From Bolinopsis microptera (taxonomy: Eukaryota; Ctenophora; Tentaculata; Lobata; Bolinopsidae), in assembly GCF_026151205.1 (NCBI RefSeq), contig NC_087078.1:5225675-5289674 (forward strand): a stretch of 64,000 bases of DNA. Direction: 5' to 3'. Below, one piece after another: positions 34,159 to 44,271 of this stretch. Below the pieces are notes generated by a model, which was not told the origin of the DNA, made no database searches, and saw nothing but the letters and a program-made list of their open reading frames with translations. The position numbers and the translations under genes were made by a program. Position 1 is the stretch's first letter. Every line of letters begins with the position of its first letter.

Positions 34159-37100
34159 ATGTACCGTGGTGTGTTGTTTGTAATGATCTGGTATGTTGTC
34201 TTTGTTGTGACGTCATCCAACGAAGCCTCCGCCGTTAAAGGTTGGTTTGTGCATATGTATTTGCATAAATGCGTATAAAGAAATCATATTAACTTAAATG
34301 ACCGATACCTTATGACACCGAGAATGAAATTGGTCGCTCGCTTTCCCATTAATTCAAATTGTAAAGAGTTAAGGTTTATAAATTTGTGTGTCTCTTATAT
34401 CGAACTCAAAGTATTCAACTAATGTGAATTAGGAGCAGGTACACTTTCAGACAAAGCAAACAAAATGTATTACTATTAGTGCAACTTAAAGTTTCATGTG
34501 TAAAGCAATTCGTCGCGTTATAGGTAAATTGTGGAATAATTTATAAATTTATCTTGTTTCTTATAAATGAGCACTCTGTCATATTGTTATTGTTATTTTG
34601 AATGCATTTATGACCCTGACGATTGCTTCACACATGAAACTTTACGTTGGATTAAAACATCGTGTTAAAGTTTATAACATAAATAAGTATACACTTTGTC
34701 TATATCTCTTGTATTGCAGATGTTGGATGTTGGAGCAAAGGTGACAGGGAGGCAAAAGGATCTAGTTACAATGGAACTCAGTCTGTAACTAAGGGTGGTT
34801 CTACCTGTCAGAAATGGTCTGAACAGTCACCTCATGATCATATCTACACTCCGGATGCATATGGTGACAAAGGAGTAGGTGATCACAACTACTGTAGGAA
34901 CCCATCATTGTACGATGAAATATGGTGTTACACAACCTCACCCGAAAAACGGTGGGACTGGTGCGAGGTTCCTACTTGCAATACAACAGGTTTGCTTCAT
35001 CACCTGAGTAGGACTTTAGGCTTAGCAAACACGGAAAGTATTCACGACCTGCAAATTTCAGTTTTTAAAACCCCCTTTACTATTTTTCACCCTGAATGCA
35101 TTTCTGGCTCTATACTAATGCTAAATTTCTCCAACTAGTAATAGGATGGAGAACGCAAATGAAAGGTGCCTGGTTTCCGTATGAGTGGGACGAGGTCCCT
35201 CTGGAGGTAAAAACGATCAGCGCTATAGGAAGTAATGACGAAATTGTATTTGATGTAGCGAACTCTTTTGGAGGCAACCAAGAATTTGCAAAAGTGGTAG
35301 TGCGACTGAGCCCCGACTACCCAACCTACTCCGTGGAGAATTGTAAACGAGTAACTCCTATGGTAAATTTGCCCCCAGCTCCGGATGACCTGAGAATCTG
35401 GTCGTTTATTAAACAAGGATATGAAGGTCTTTCAATCAAGTGTAACAAGAAGTTGGTGGCCGAACTCCTGTTTGCTGAATCAGACATTCCAAATTGTTTA
35501 CACTCGAAATGGATGACCACAAAAGTAAAATACATTAAGTTTGATTCAGCTCGGGATACAACAGTTAGCATTCGAATAAAAGGTATGTTAGTGTTAGAGT
35601 TAAAATCATTATGAAAATGTATAAAAGGTTGACTTGATATGATGTATCATGAAAATTTATTTTATGATGTTCTTTGAAAGACGAGGACAAAATCTTTGAG
35701 ATGCTGTTAACAGATGATAATAAATCACTCTACATTGGACTATAACGCGATTCTGATTACGTTTAACACGTTCTCTGGATGGCTCTGACGAATAATTGAA
35801 AACACCAACCGTTTACTTTGACCCCAATCCTAACCCTAACTCAATCCCTAACTCAAGCATCTCAGCATCAGTTACAACTCTAACCCTAACAAGAAACTTG
35901 ACATACTTGATACTTCCTTTAATGACTATTTCAGTTGATCAGAAATGTTTTTCGCCGATAACTCGCCAGGGCAGAATTTGAGGAATGATGATTCATCACT
36001 CTACACTCGACCATCACGTGACTTATTTAAACACGTTCTCTGAATGGCCCTGAGGGACTATTGAAACTGTAACCTTCTACTCTTACCCCAACCCTAATCC
36101 TAACCCAGTCCCTAACTGAAGCATATGCTAAACCCTCACCCTAACAAAATATTAGACCAAATTCATTATATGGTCATGTCACGTGATCGGAACAGTTTTT
36201 GGTCGAAAAAAAATGTTCACCAATTGCCTGAGCCCTTTTAAAAAAATTTCTAAAATTGGATTTAACACACTCGGCTGTTAGTGTTAACTTGATAAAAAAG
36301 AGCATATTTTGAATTCTGGTTCTAAAAAATGTTTATAGATAGCCTCGTTCATGATTAACGAGTGGTGCTCGTACAATTCTTATTTTAAAAATTATCAGTT
36401 TGTTCAAGTGATCGCATTGCCCGCCAACCTACAGCTTTACGGTAGGGGTTCTGTTGACATACGTTGCATGCCACTTTTCGCGCGTATTTTCCTCAACTCA
36501 AACTATTACCAGCTTTCACGCCGGTTTCTGGGATGTACTATCAAATACAAAAAGTTGACGGCCCTGCAGCATGGTACACGCTCACTTCAACTTCTGATCA
36601 GAAGAATGGAAAGAATTACTGGGTAAAACTGATTGACTTTGTTTTTAATAATTAGCAACAAAGCTCCCTCCCGTATTTCAAAAAACATTCTCATTCCTGG
36701 ATTAGGAATCGACCGGCCGATCTCATTCATAATTCTGCCAGGTACACACAGAATTTAGCAATGGTTCCACTGATCGGGGACAACGATGGATTATTTCTCA
36801 AACTGAGTACAACGGAAAAATCTGTTACAAGATAGAGGTTGCGGATGGAAGTAATGCGGGGAGAATGTTGGTAGTAGACAATAGCACCCAAGATTTGGAG
36901 GGCGATGCCAGGGCTTTTGTACTCGATACCCCTGATCATGAGGAAGTTGATGAGTGCTGGATGATTGAGGACGAAATTACAGAAGAAGGTATTCCTGTCG
37001 GTTACAAAATAATGAAATCCCATGGTAGACACAAAAACAAATACTTATTTGCGGGAGGAGTCAAAGATGAAGAGTCATTCTGGGTTTCTGTTACGGACAG

Positions 37101-37728
37101 AACAGATGCTGATATTTTGTGGTTTATTGATGTGGCTGTAATAGGGGTGCTTTTAAACCATGACAGTATGAAGGCCTTCCAAAGTTCTTTTCTTCCTAAT
37201 GGTGAAACAGCAAATCTAGCAATTGACGGCAACAAAGATGGGAAAAAGGGATCTTGTAGCCATACAGGCACGATCCGAGAAAGCTGGTGGAAAGTTGATC
37301 TTGGAGATACGTATAAAATTGACAAAGTGGTTATCTACAACCAAAAAGAGTGCTGCCAAGAAAGAATTGATGGAAGTACGGTTACAGCCGTTCTAGAGAA
37401 AATTCAGGTTGAGTGTGGCAAGGTACACTACAAATATGGAAAAAACGAGTACACGGTCGAATGTAACCATCAGCCGAGTGCAAACCAGATCAGGATAGAT
37501 CAAGCCAACAATTACTTGGTTCTTTGTGAGGTCGACATATATGGTACAGTAGTGAAGGACATGCTGTACATGCCCCCAATTGAACCTATTGAGGCCCTTT
37601 CAGAAGTGAGAGAGAAACATAGAAATAAGACCAGCGACAATAACGATCACAGCAAAGATAGTTCAGCAGGCAGCATGTTTTTAGGATACATTATTGTTCT
37701 TTTAGTTACTACTGGGATGAATTTTTAA
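34159..37728 (+). CDS. Kringle / F-type lectin (fucolectin) surface protein, copy A
   Basis: Five exons: 34159-34240, 34720-34989, 35139-35582, 36513-36622, 36742-37728, giving 630 residues. Exon 1 encodes a signal peptide (MYRGVLFVMIWYVVFVVTSS). Exon 2 is a phase 1-1 kringle with six Cys (GSSYNGTQSVTKGG, TCQKWSEQSPHDH, HNYCRNPS, IWCYTTSP). Exon 3, also phase 1-1, is a 148-residue domain I cannot assign (GAWFPYEWDEVPLEV ... YIKFDSARDTTVSIRIK). Exon 4 and the start of exon 5 look like a beta-trefoil with three YxI...W units. The rest of exon 5 is an F-type lectin domain (SSFLPNGETANLAIDGNKDG, WWKVDLGDTYKIDKVVIY, LVLCEVDIYGT). The tail (DSSAGSMFLGYIIVLLVTTG) resembles a GPI-anchor signal. It is probably a cell-surface binding protein. 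Intron 3 has a 31-nt insertion not seen in copies B and C. Confidence 0.85.
35826..35925. repeat. Dispersed repeat with telomere-like CCCTAA segments (intron 3, copy A)
   Basis: CCTAACCCTAACTCAATCCC and then GCATCTCAGCATCAG ... CTCTAACCCTAACAAGAAAC. The same arrangement of CCCTAA blocks, a GCATYTG-like core and AAGAAAYTTGA recurs at 32362-32515, 36075-36155, 42300-42370, 45934-46015 and 56567-56648, so this is a repeat family and not an isolated telomeric insertion. Confidence 0.65.
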
Positions 37729-37944
37729 GAGAAATTGTTGGAATTGGTATGGCCTATCTGATCTCCCAATTTCCTAAGTATTATTGATAACTGAGCGATA
37801 CAAGTATCACCAAAAATAGAAGTCAACAAACTTCAAAAATAATTTTACCTTTCCAGACTTTATTTTAAATATCATAGAATTAGTCCGTACAATATAATAA
37901 TATTATGATAAAGCTAGTTTCAAAGCTGTAAATAGTTACATATC

Positions 37945-38260
37945 TAAGGGTCGAATAAGACGGGCTGTGACTCGAACCGTGACAACACTCACGACATGAG
38001 TAGAAGTAGTATGTTTAGAGGTCATGAAAGTTTTCACGTCATTCATGTGAGTTGTTATGTATAATGTAGTGTGTTTACTGTTTAGGGGTTGTGAGAAGGA
38101 TCCGCGAAGACTACTAGCCACGTGTTTAAGGCTTATCAAAACACGTGAAATGCCAAAATCCGTGTCCTTGGCATTATGATTTTACAGTCTGTTTAGCACT
38201 TCTTGACTCATTTTGAGAGTTGTCACGGCTCGAGTCACGACCCATCTGTTCCTACCCTAA
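37945..38260. repeat. MITE-like element downstream of copy A
   Basis: GTGACTCGAACCGTGACAAC near the left end pairs with GTTGTCACGGCTCGAGTCAC near the right end (about 38216-38236), within roughly 35-bp imperfect inverted termini. The same element follows copies B (48963-49265) and C (59590-59892), so it was in place before the array was duplicated. Confidence 0.68.
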
Positions 38261-38878
38261 TGAGGGTGCTACAGAATTAAAAATAAATTAATACGTATTC
38301 CGGAGAGTTTTTTCCATTTTCGTGTCCAAAAATGGCGTTTTCCTTGTTTCAAATACAAAACATCAAGGGTATCATGATGTGGTTACCTGAAGAAATAATA
38401 AGAATATATTATACAATGTACATATTATAACATAGGGGTATATATGGTGGAACACATAGAAAAGGTGGTAAATCTATTTTAGGAAGGGAAAAATATGGGG
38501 AGTCTATCCAATCTAAAAATATCTGGAAATCCAAACTTTCCAAGAGCCATGCAAATCGGTGTATTGAATCTGAATACTGAGTTTTGAACAAAATGTTGGT
38601 TGCAGAGTATTTAATAAGTTTATTTCCAATAATTGTTTCTGAAGCTGTCAGAATTTTTAATCTCTTACCTGCTAGTTGCTCTAATATGAATATCATAACT
38701 TTTTCTTGTAACTAAAAAGCATATGTCACTGATCACTTTAAATGCACCAGCAGAAAATGCAGTGTCCAATTAACTATGGATCGAACAGATCCACTTTTAC
38801 ATGGACCCTCGAACATGCCCTCTCCAAATTAAACGTCCACCTCGCGTGAGCTGGATGGTGCCGACGGTTGAGGTGTAA
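38261..38878. other. Non-coding 3' flank of unit A
   Basis: Sequence shared with the flanks of copies B and C (for example CACCTCGCGTGAGCTGGATG near 38840). No gene is recognised. Confidence 0.45.
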
Positions 38879-39215
38879 CCCTGCAGTTCCACGGCTCAGT
38901 TTTGCAACCAGATTTGCTCACATTTTTTCTCACATTTTTGCGACCGGAAATGAAATTCAAAAATATTTCTCCGCACGGAGAAATATTTTTGATATGACCC
39001 AAAACTACGTGAAAGCAGTTTTAACCTGGGCGCTCGCGTGGGAAATTTCATTATAATGCGCCCACGTGCGCGCGCAAATCTGCGTGCAAATACCGACCGC
39101 ATGGGAACGTACATTGTAAACAAAATTGCTTTCGCGGAGTTTTGCCTTTCAAAACTCTTTTCGCGGAGTTTTGTGTCAAATCTGGTCGCAAAACTGAGCC
39201 GGTGGAAATGGGCTG
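38879..39215. mobile_element. Harbinger-like MITE inserted in unit A only
   Basis: It is flanked by TAA (38876-38878 and 39216-39218). The corresponding site in unit B (49619-49625, GTGTAAGGTA) has a single TAA, so this is a verified insertion with a 3-bp target duplication. Inner terminal repeats GGCTCAGTTTTGCAACCAGA / reverse of TCTGGTCGCAAAACTGAGCC match well; the outermost ~14 bases match poorly. Inside is a CAAAAATATTTCTCCG-CA-CGGAGAAATATTTTTG palindrome (38958-38991). A TAA duplication is typical of PIF/Harbinger elements. It encodes no protein. Confidence 0.75.
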
Positions 39216-39548
39216 TAAGGTATTTGATATTTTTCTGAGGACGGAACTCGACATTCTGACAAAACGCCATTATGTCTCGGAATAAGGCTTGGAGCCAGCA
39301 ACAAAGACCTTTGGGAGGATTTCCAGGTTGGCTATTGTTTTAAATATGTACTGATCTTCTGCCAGGTGTTTTCGTTCAAGTCCAACGGCACATATTGATA
39401 TAGATGTGTAAGTTAGAAATTAACTATGCTAAATAGGCTCTCGAGAACTGTTTAGTCCTGTATGATCACTTAAAAAAGCAAAAAAACACTCAAGCTAGCA
39501 GTGTCAACTCAAACCAATTAATTCGCCACCAAATATATTTGACATATA

Positions 39549-39901
39549 TTATTCGTTGGCCTTAGTTTCAATTTTATCTCTGCAAAGGATTTTACCAGCC
39601 TTTATGAAAAAAACTTTATCCTTCTCTTCTGCCGCTCTATCCTTAATTTCCTTGACTAAGTCTATTTGAATCTGACGTTTTTCAGGAGACCAATCTGGAT
39701 AGACGAAAACAATGTTAAACTTCTCTGTTAACCTCAGATTCTTAGCGTTGACAACAAGCTGATCAACAACAATTGAGCTTGATACTTTCACTTTGACGGG
39801 CCAGGCGGTAAATTAACTGTATTGTCCTTAGATTTCCTGCCAATTCTGCACGCTTCAACGATCTTCGGTTTCTGTCCAATGTTTTGGAAAAAAACATTCA
39901 T
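39549..39901 (-). pseudogene. Fragment resembling a LINE ORF1 protein, unit A
   Basis: On the minus strand it reads MNVFFQNIGQKPKIVEACRI, then after a frameshift VSSSIVVDQLVVNAKNLR, VFVYPDWSPEKRQIQIDLVK, and KVFFIKAGKILCRD. The pattern (lineage-type ACRIG, hydrophobic strand, SPEKR, FIxxGKI) resembles nucleic-acid-binding ORF1 proteins of non-LTR elements. The order is suggestive, not decisive. Homologous fragments sit at 49983-50297 and 62146-62460, each with a further deletion. Confidence 0.45.
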
Positions 39902-40129
39902 GGTATACTAAACAAAATCGGAGAAAGTTTGATTTTTAAACCTTAACCTAACCCTTATACTTGCCCCACGAAAAACCTCACCGAACCTCCACGCGGTGTG
40001 GGGTGGGTGGCTCGAACGGGAGGTGCATGGGTGTTTCTAACCTATGCAAAGGAAGGGACTAGCCATCTCTACAACAAGGAAAGGCTCTAATAGCCTCTAC
40101 TAACCTTAGAACCGCAGCATAACCGCTTT
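39902..40129. other. DNA leading into the satellite block
   Basis: GC-richer than its surroundings (GCGGTGTGGGGTGGGTGG near 39995-40010). No gene or tRNA fold is convincing here. Confidence 0.35.
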
Positions 40130-41990
40130 TCCCACAGGCAAATAACACCTTCCGCAGGAAACTAACACGCTCACAGGCCCCCTCACGACGTGTAACCCCA
40201 GGATTTGGTTTTGTATCAGACACTGAAAACAACGATAGAGGAGCGGTCTACACGCTCACAGGCTACCATGTCTCGTGTAACCCCAGGATTTGACACGTTC
40301 ACAGGCTACCATGTCTCGTGTAACCCCAGGATTTGACACGTTCACAGGCTACCACGTCTCGTGTAACCTTAGGATTTGACACGTTCACAGGCTACCACGT
40401 CTCGTGTAACCTTAGGATTTAAACACGCCCAAAGGCTTCCACGTCTCGTGTACCCCAGGATTTGGTTTTGGATCGGACACTGAAAACAACGATAGAGGAG
40501 CGGTCTACACGCTCACAGGCTACCATGTCTCGTGTAACCCCAGGATTAGACACGTTCACAGGCTACCATGTCTCGTGTAACCCCAGTATTTGGTTTTGGA
40601 TCGGACACTCAAAACAACGATAGAGGAGCGGTCTACACGCTCACAGACTACCACGTCTCGTGTAACCCCAGGATTTAACACGCTCACAGGCTACCAAGTC
40701 TCGTGTAACCTTAGGATTTAACACGCTCACAGGCTACCACGTCTCGTGTAACCCTAGGACTCTAACACTTAACAGACTCTAACACGCTCACAGGCTTCCA
40801 CGTCTCGTGTACCCTAGGATTTGGTTTTGGATCGGACAGTCAAAACAACGATAGAGGAGCGGTCTACACGCTCACAGGCTACCATGTCTCGTATAACCCC
40901 AGGGGCCAGGATTTCACACGTTCACAGGCTACCACGCCTCGTGTACCCTAGGATTTTGTTTTGGATCGGACACTCAAAACAACGATAGAGGAGCGGTCTA
41001 CACGCTCACAGGCTACCATGTCTCGTATAACCCCAGGATTTTACACGTTCACAGGCTACCACGCCTCGTGTACCCTAGGATTTTGTTTTGGATCGGACAC
41101 TCAAAAAAACGATAGAGGAGCGGTCTACACGCTCACAGACTACCACGTCTCGTGTAACCCCAGGATTTAACACGCTCACAGGCTACCAAGTCTCGTGTAA
41201 CCTTAGGATTTAACACGCTCACAGGCTACCACGTCTCGTGTAACCCTAGGACTCTAACACTTAACAGACTCTAACACGCTCACAGGCTTCCACGTCTCGT
41301 GTACCCTAGGATTTGGTTTTGGATCGGACACTCAAAACAACGATAGAGGAGCGGACTACACGCTCACAGGCTACCATGTCTCGTGTAACCCCAGGATTTT
41401 ACACGCCCAAAGGCTACCACGCCTCGTGTACTTAGGATTTGGTTTTGGATCGGACACTCAAAACAACGATAGAGGAGCGGTCTACACGCTCACAGGCTAC
41501 CATGTCTCGTGTAACCCTAGGATTTAACACGCTCACAGGCTACGACGTCTCGTGTAGCCCTAGGACTCTAACACTTAACAGACTCTAACACGCTCACAGG
41601 CTTCCACGTCTCGTGTACCCTAGGATTTGGTTTTGGATCGGACACTCAAAACAACGATAGAGGAGCGGACTACACGCTCACAGGCTACCATGTCTCGTGT
41701 AACCCCAGGATTTTACACGCCCAAAGGCTACCACGCCTCGTGTACTTAGGATTTGGTTTTGGATCGGACACTCAAAACAACGATAGAGGAGCGGTCTACA
41801 CGCTCACAGGCTACCATGTCTCGTGTAACCCTAGGATTTAACACGCTCACAGGCTACGACGTCTCGTGTAGCCCTAGGACTCTAACACTTAACAGACTCT
41901 AACACGCTCACAGGCTTCCACGTCTCGTGTACCCTAGGATTTGGTTTTTGGATCGGACACTCAAAACAACGATAGAGGAGTGGTCTACAG
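40130..41990. repeat. Satellite block: 43-bp monomers with 314-bp higher-order repeats
   Basis: The basic unit is ACACGCTCACAGGCTACCAC followed by GTCTCGTGTAACCCTAGGAT and TTA (43 bp; phase measured from the CGCTCAC at 40681 and 40724). It alternates with a longer unit containing GGTTTTGGATCGGACACTCA then AAACAACGATAGAGGAGCGG. CGATAGAGGAGCGGACTAC at 41341 and 41655, and CGATAGAGGAGCGGTCTAC at 41467 and 41781, give a higher-order period of exactly 314 bp. Each monomer contains CACG-TCT-CGTG, able to fold back. It is continuous, with no unique spacers. Confidence 0.92.
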
Positions 41991-43134
41991 TGACGTTACA
42001 GGAACATTGCATACTCCTACGAGTTGCACTCCTACGAGTTGCATGTAGCAGGCCATGACCGTCCCTGTCTCCTCATCGTTAACCCGTAAGGGGTTGCACC
42101 AGGGGCGGTGGTAACAGAACTTCAAGACTCTCGGAGTCTGTTGTCGATATCTATGTATAATATAATTATGGTATATAACTTGGGAGTCTCTCTCTCTAGC
42201 AGCAGGAGTTGGAGAATGGGGACGCGTTGTGAAAGCCACCGCAAGGAAGGCTTACAGTCGACGCCGACCAATCAAAAGAAGAACCCTTATACTTTTTATT
42301 CGATCCCTTACTTAGGCATTTGCATAAACCCTAACCCTAACGAGAAATTTGACCTTCTTCCTTAGAATTCTTACATGAGCATGTCAAGTGGCCAAAACAG
42401 TTTTCGTCGGTAAATCGGATTGATGACGATTTACCGAGCAAAACTGTTTCGAACCAAATGCTTTAATTTGAAGCATTTTCGAAATCAGCGTTTAAAAATA
42501 CGTCGAATCGAACTGATTTGCCGGGGGCCCCTTTAAAGTTCCAATGTAGTTTCAAAGTTTGATTTAACATAAAGTTAGATTTTGCATTTCGTTTGTTCAG
42601 TATGGCACTGTAAAGTTAATCTCTTCGACAAGTATTTGTGCTAGTATCACTTTTATAACGATCTCACGAAGCTAATTTTAGAATTTACGTATGTTGTCAC
42701 AATATATGAAGGGGCGAAGATAATTAGTTTTTTAATGATGCAGACTAAGATACAGCTATTATCTACGAGTCTGTACTTGATGAGGTGCAGCTAAATTTAT
42801 ATTTCGGAGAAATAACGTATGATATCGTGAAATTTCACCACGGCATAACAATGAACCATTTCAGCACTCTGAGTCGTAACAATAAGCTATTTTTATAACG
42901 CCAATGGCGATTCAGTATTCCCCTTCTATAACGCGTCTTTGTACAACTAAGTATTTCATATCAAAACCGTTATAGAGCTAGGAGGAACTCAGTAGGAGGT
43001 CTCAGTACTGTATCATTATTTTGATTTTACAATATAAGTCACATTTCTTGATATGTCATGTTTTTAAATCACATTCTAAATTTGATGACCTATTGAAACA
43101 TGTTAAAAATCAAAGCTATGATTTGCCAAGACCT
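41991..43134. other. Start of duplication unit B, non-coding
   Basis: From about 42300 the sequence parallels the upstream region of copy A from about 32470 onward (CATTTCGTTTGTTCAG, GGAGAAATAACGTATGATAT, AAACCGTTATAGAGCTAGGA). Includes a telomere-like repeat at 42300-42370. No gene. Confidence 0.5.
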
Positions 43135-44061
43135 TCGATTTACAAAAATTGAAAAGATTTTCCCGGTGAATCAGGATTTGATTAAACAAGCGTGGCCAAA
43201 ATACACTGTCAAACTTCCAAACGTTTGTGAAACTGAAAGTTAATCTTTCGGAAGTTGACTTGATCAATTTCATAAATATTATCTGTACACGGGGTCATCA
43301 TAATAAATGCTCTGACTCTGATGCACAAGATAACTTACATGCCTGGCCTTTTGCCGTCGTCGATAAAAGACTTATTTCCTTCCGATATACCAAAGTATGG
43401 CACGTCTTATGACGACAATATCAACTTGAGCTGGCTAACAACGTACTCTCCACCGGATCTACGCGCTGCCGCTAGTGTTCTCTATAAGTATAAAGGTCCT
43501 ATATAAGCTATTACCGAGCACAACATTAGTCGCATAACTTGCCCATCTAGAATTAATTAATTTTCTCAATATGCATTTATGAGAAATCAGCAAAGCGTGT
43601 AATGATAGAACTACAAAGCTCAGGAAACAATGAAGAATGGCAACCTTTTCTGTTACATAATTTACACGGGCTACATAAATCGACAAGATCAGGCACTCAA
43701 CAAATCAACTACCGAGAATAACCTAAGGAATAAGTAAAACTAGACGGTTAGCACATTAGTCACTATCAACCATATGCCACATTTTTCACTGCCCATTCAC
43801 TGTCATATTGATAGCGTCATATTGATAGCGCTAGTAGGTGCTGATAAGACATGCAGGCTCAGTTATTCTTATTTGTTTTAACTTCAAACAAGAGCACTAT
43901 ATACTGATACAGAGCACTATACTATCGACTCTGCACTGCCCACTAATCGTTAATCCGATACAAGTAGCTTATAAAACAGTGCGTGTGATCATCTGTCGTA
44001 TCAAATCAAATTATTTGTCACTATGTTAATAAATCATGATAATATGCAAGTTTTAATTTTT
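43135..44061. repeat. ~930-bp segment, three copies (upstream of B, intron 3 of B, intron 3 of C)
   Basis: It starts GCCAAGACCTTCGATTTACA and ends near GCAAGTTTTAATTTTT. It recurs nearly unchanged at 46297-47237 and 56930-57867. Upstream of copies A and C only the first ~150 bp are present, and the DNA then continues straight to the acceptor and exon 1. Each copy contains short open frames on both strands (for example one with LFPSDIPKYGTSYDDN) with no recognised domain. I do not call them genes. Confidence 0.85.
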
Positions 44062-44271
44062 AAAGTTTTGGTTTAAAAAAAAAAAAAAAATGTAAAAGGT
44101 TACATCATAATTTCATTTCTCATATTCACGTATATTAAATAAAATTATATTGTTATGTATCATATGATTTTGTAAACATTGGCCGGTGTACCAAAAACCG
44201 GTCCCCAAACAGACAATTTTTATAGATCTTATGACTTAAGATAATAATTGATCTTGATGAGGAACACGATA

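Noticed and set aside
35135..35571. Antisense open frames over kringle/lectin exon 3 (also at 45436 and 56069)
   Set aside because: These are shadows of a strongly supported sense exon.
37945..38260. Lectin 3' element as a structured RNA gene
   Set aside because: The inverted repeats at its ends and multi-copy nature fit a MITE better; no RNA family is recognised.
39960..40030. tRNA-like GGCTCGAACGGG sequence
   Set aside because: Only a loose B-box resemblance; no A box and no cloverleaf.
40961..41170. Open frame in the satellite
   Set aside because: It arises from repeat periodicity and has no domain or codon signal.
40130..41990. CRISPR-like array
   Set aside because: The repeats run into each other without unique spacers, unit lengths vary, there are no cas genes and the DNA is eukaryotic. 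It is a satellite.
43227..43506. Overlapping 61-codon open frames repeated at 46399 and 57032
   Set aside because: They repeat only because the 930-bp segment is duplicated; two of the three copies lie in introns and no domain is recognised.
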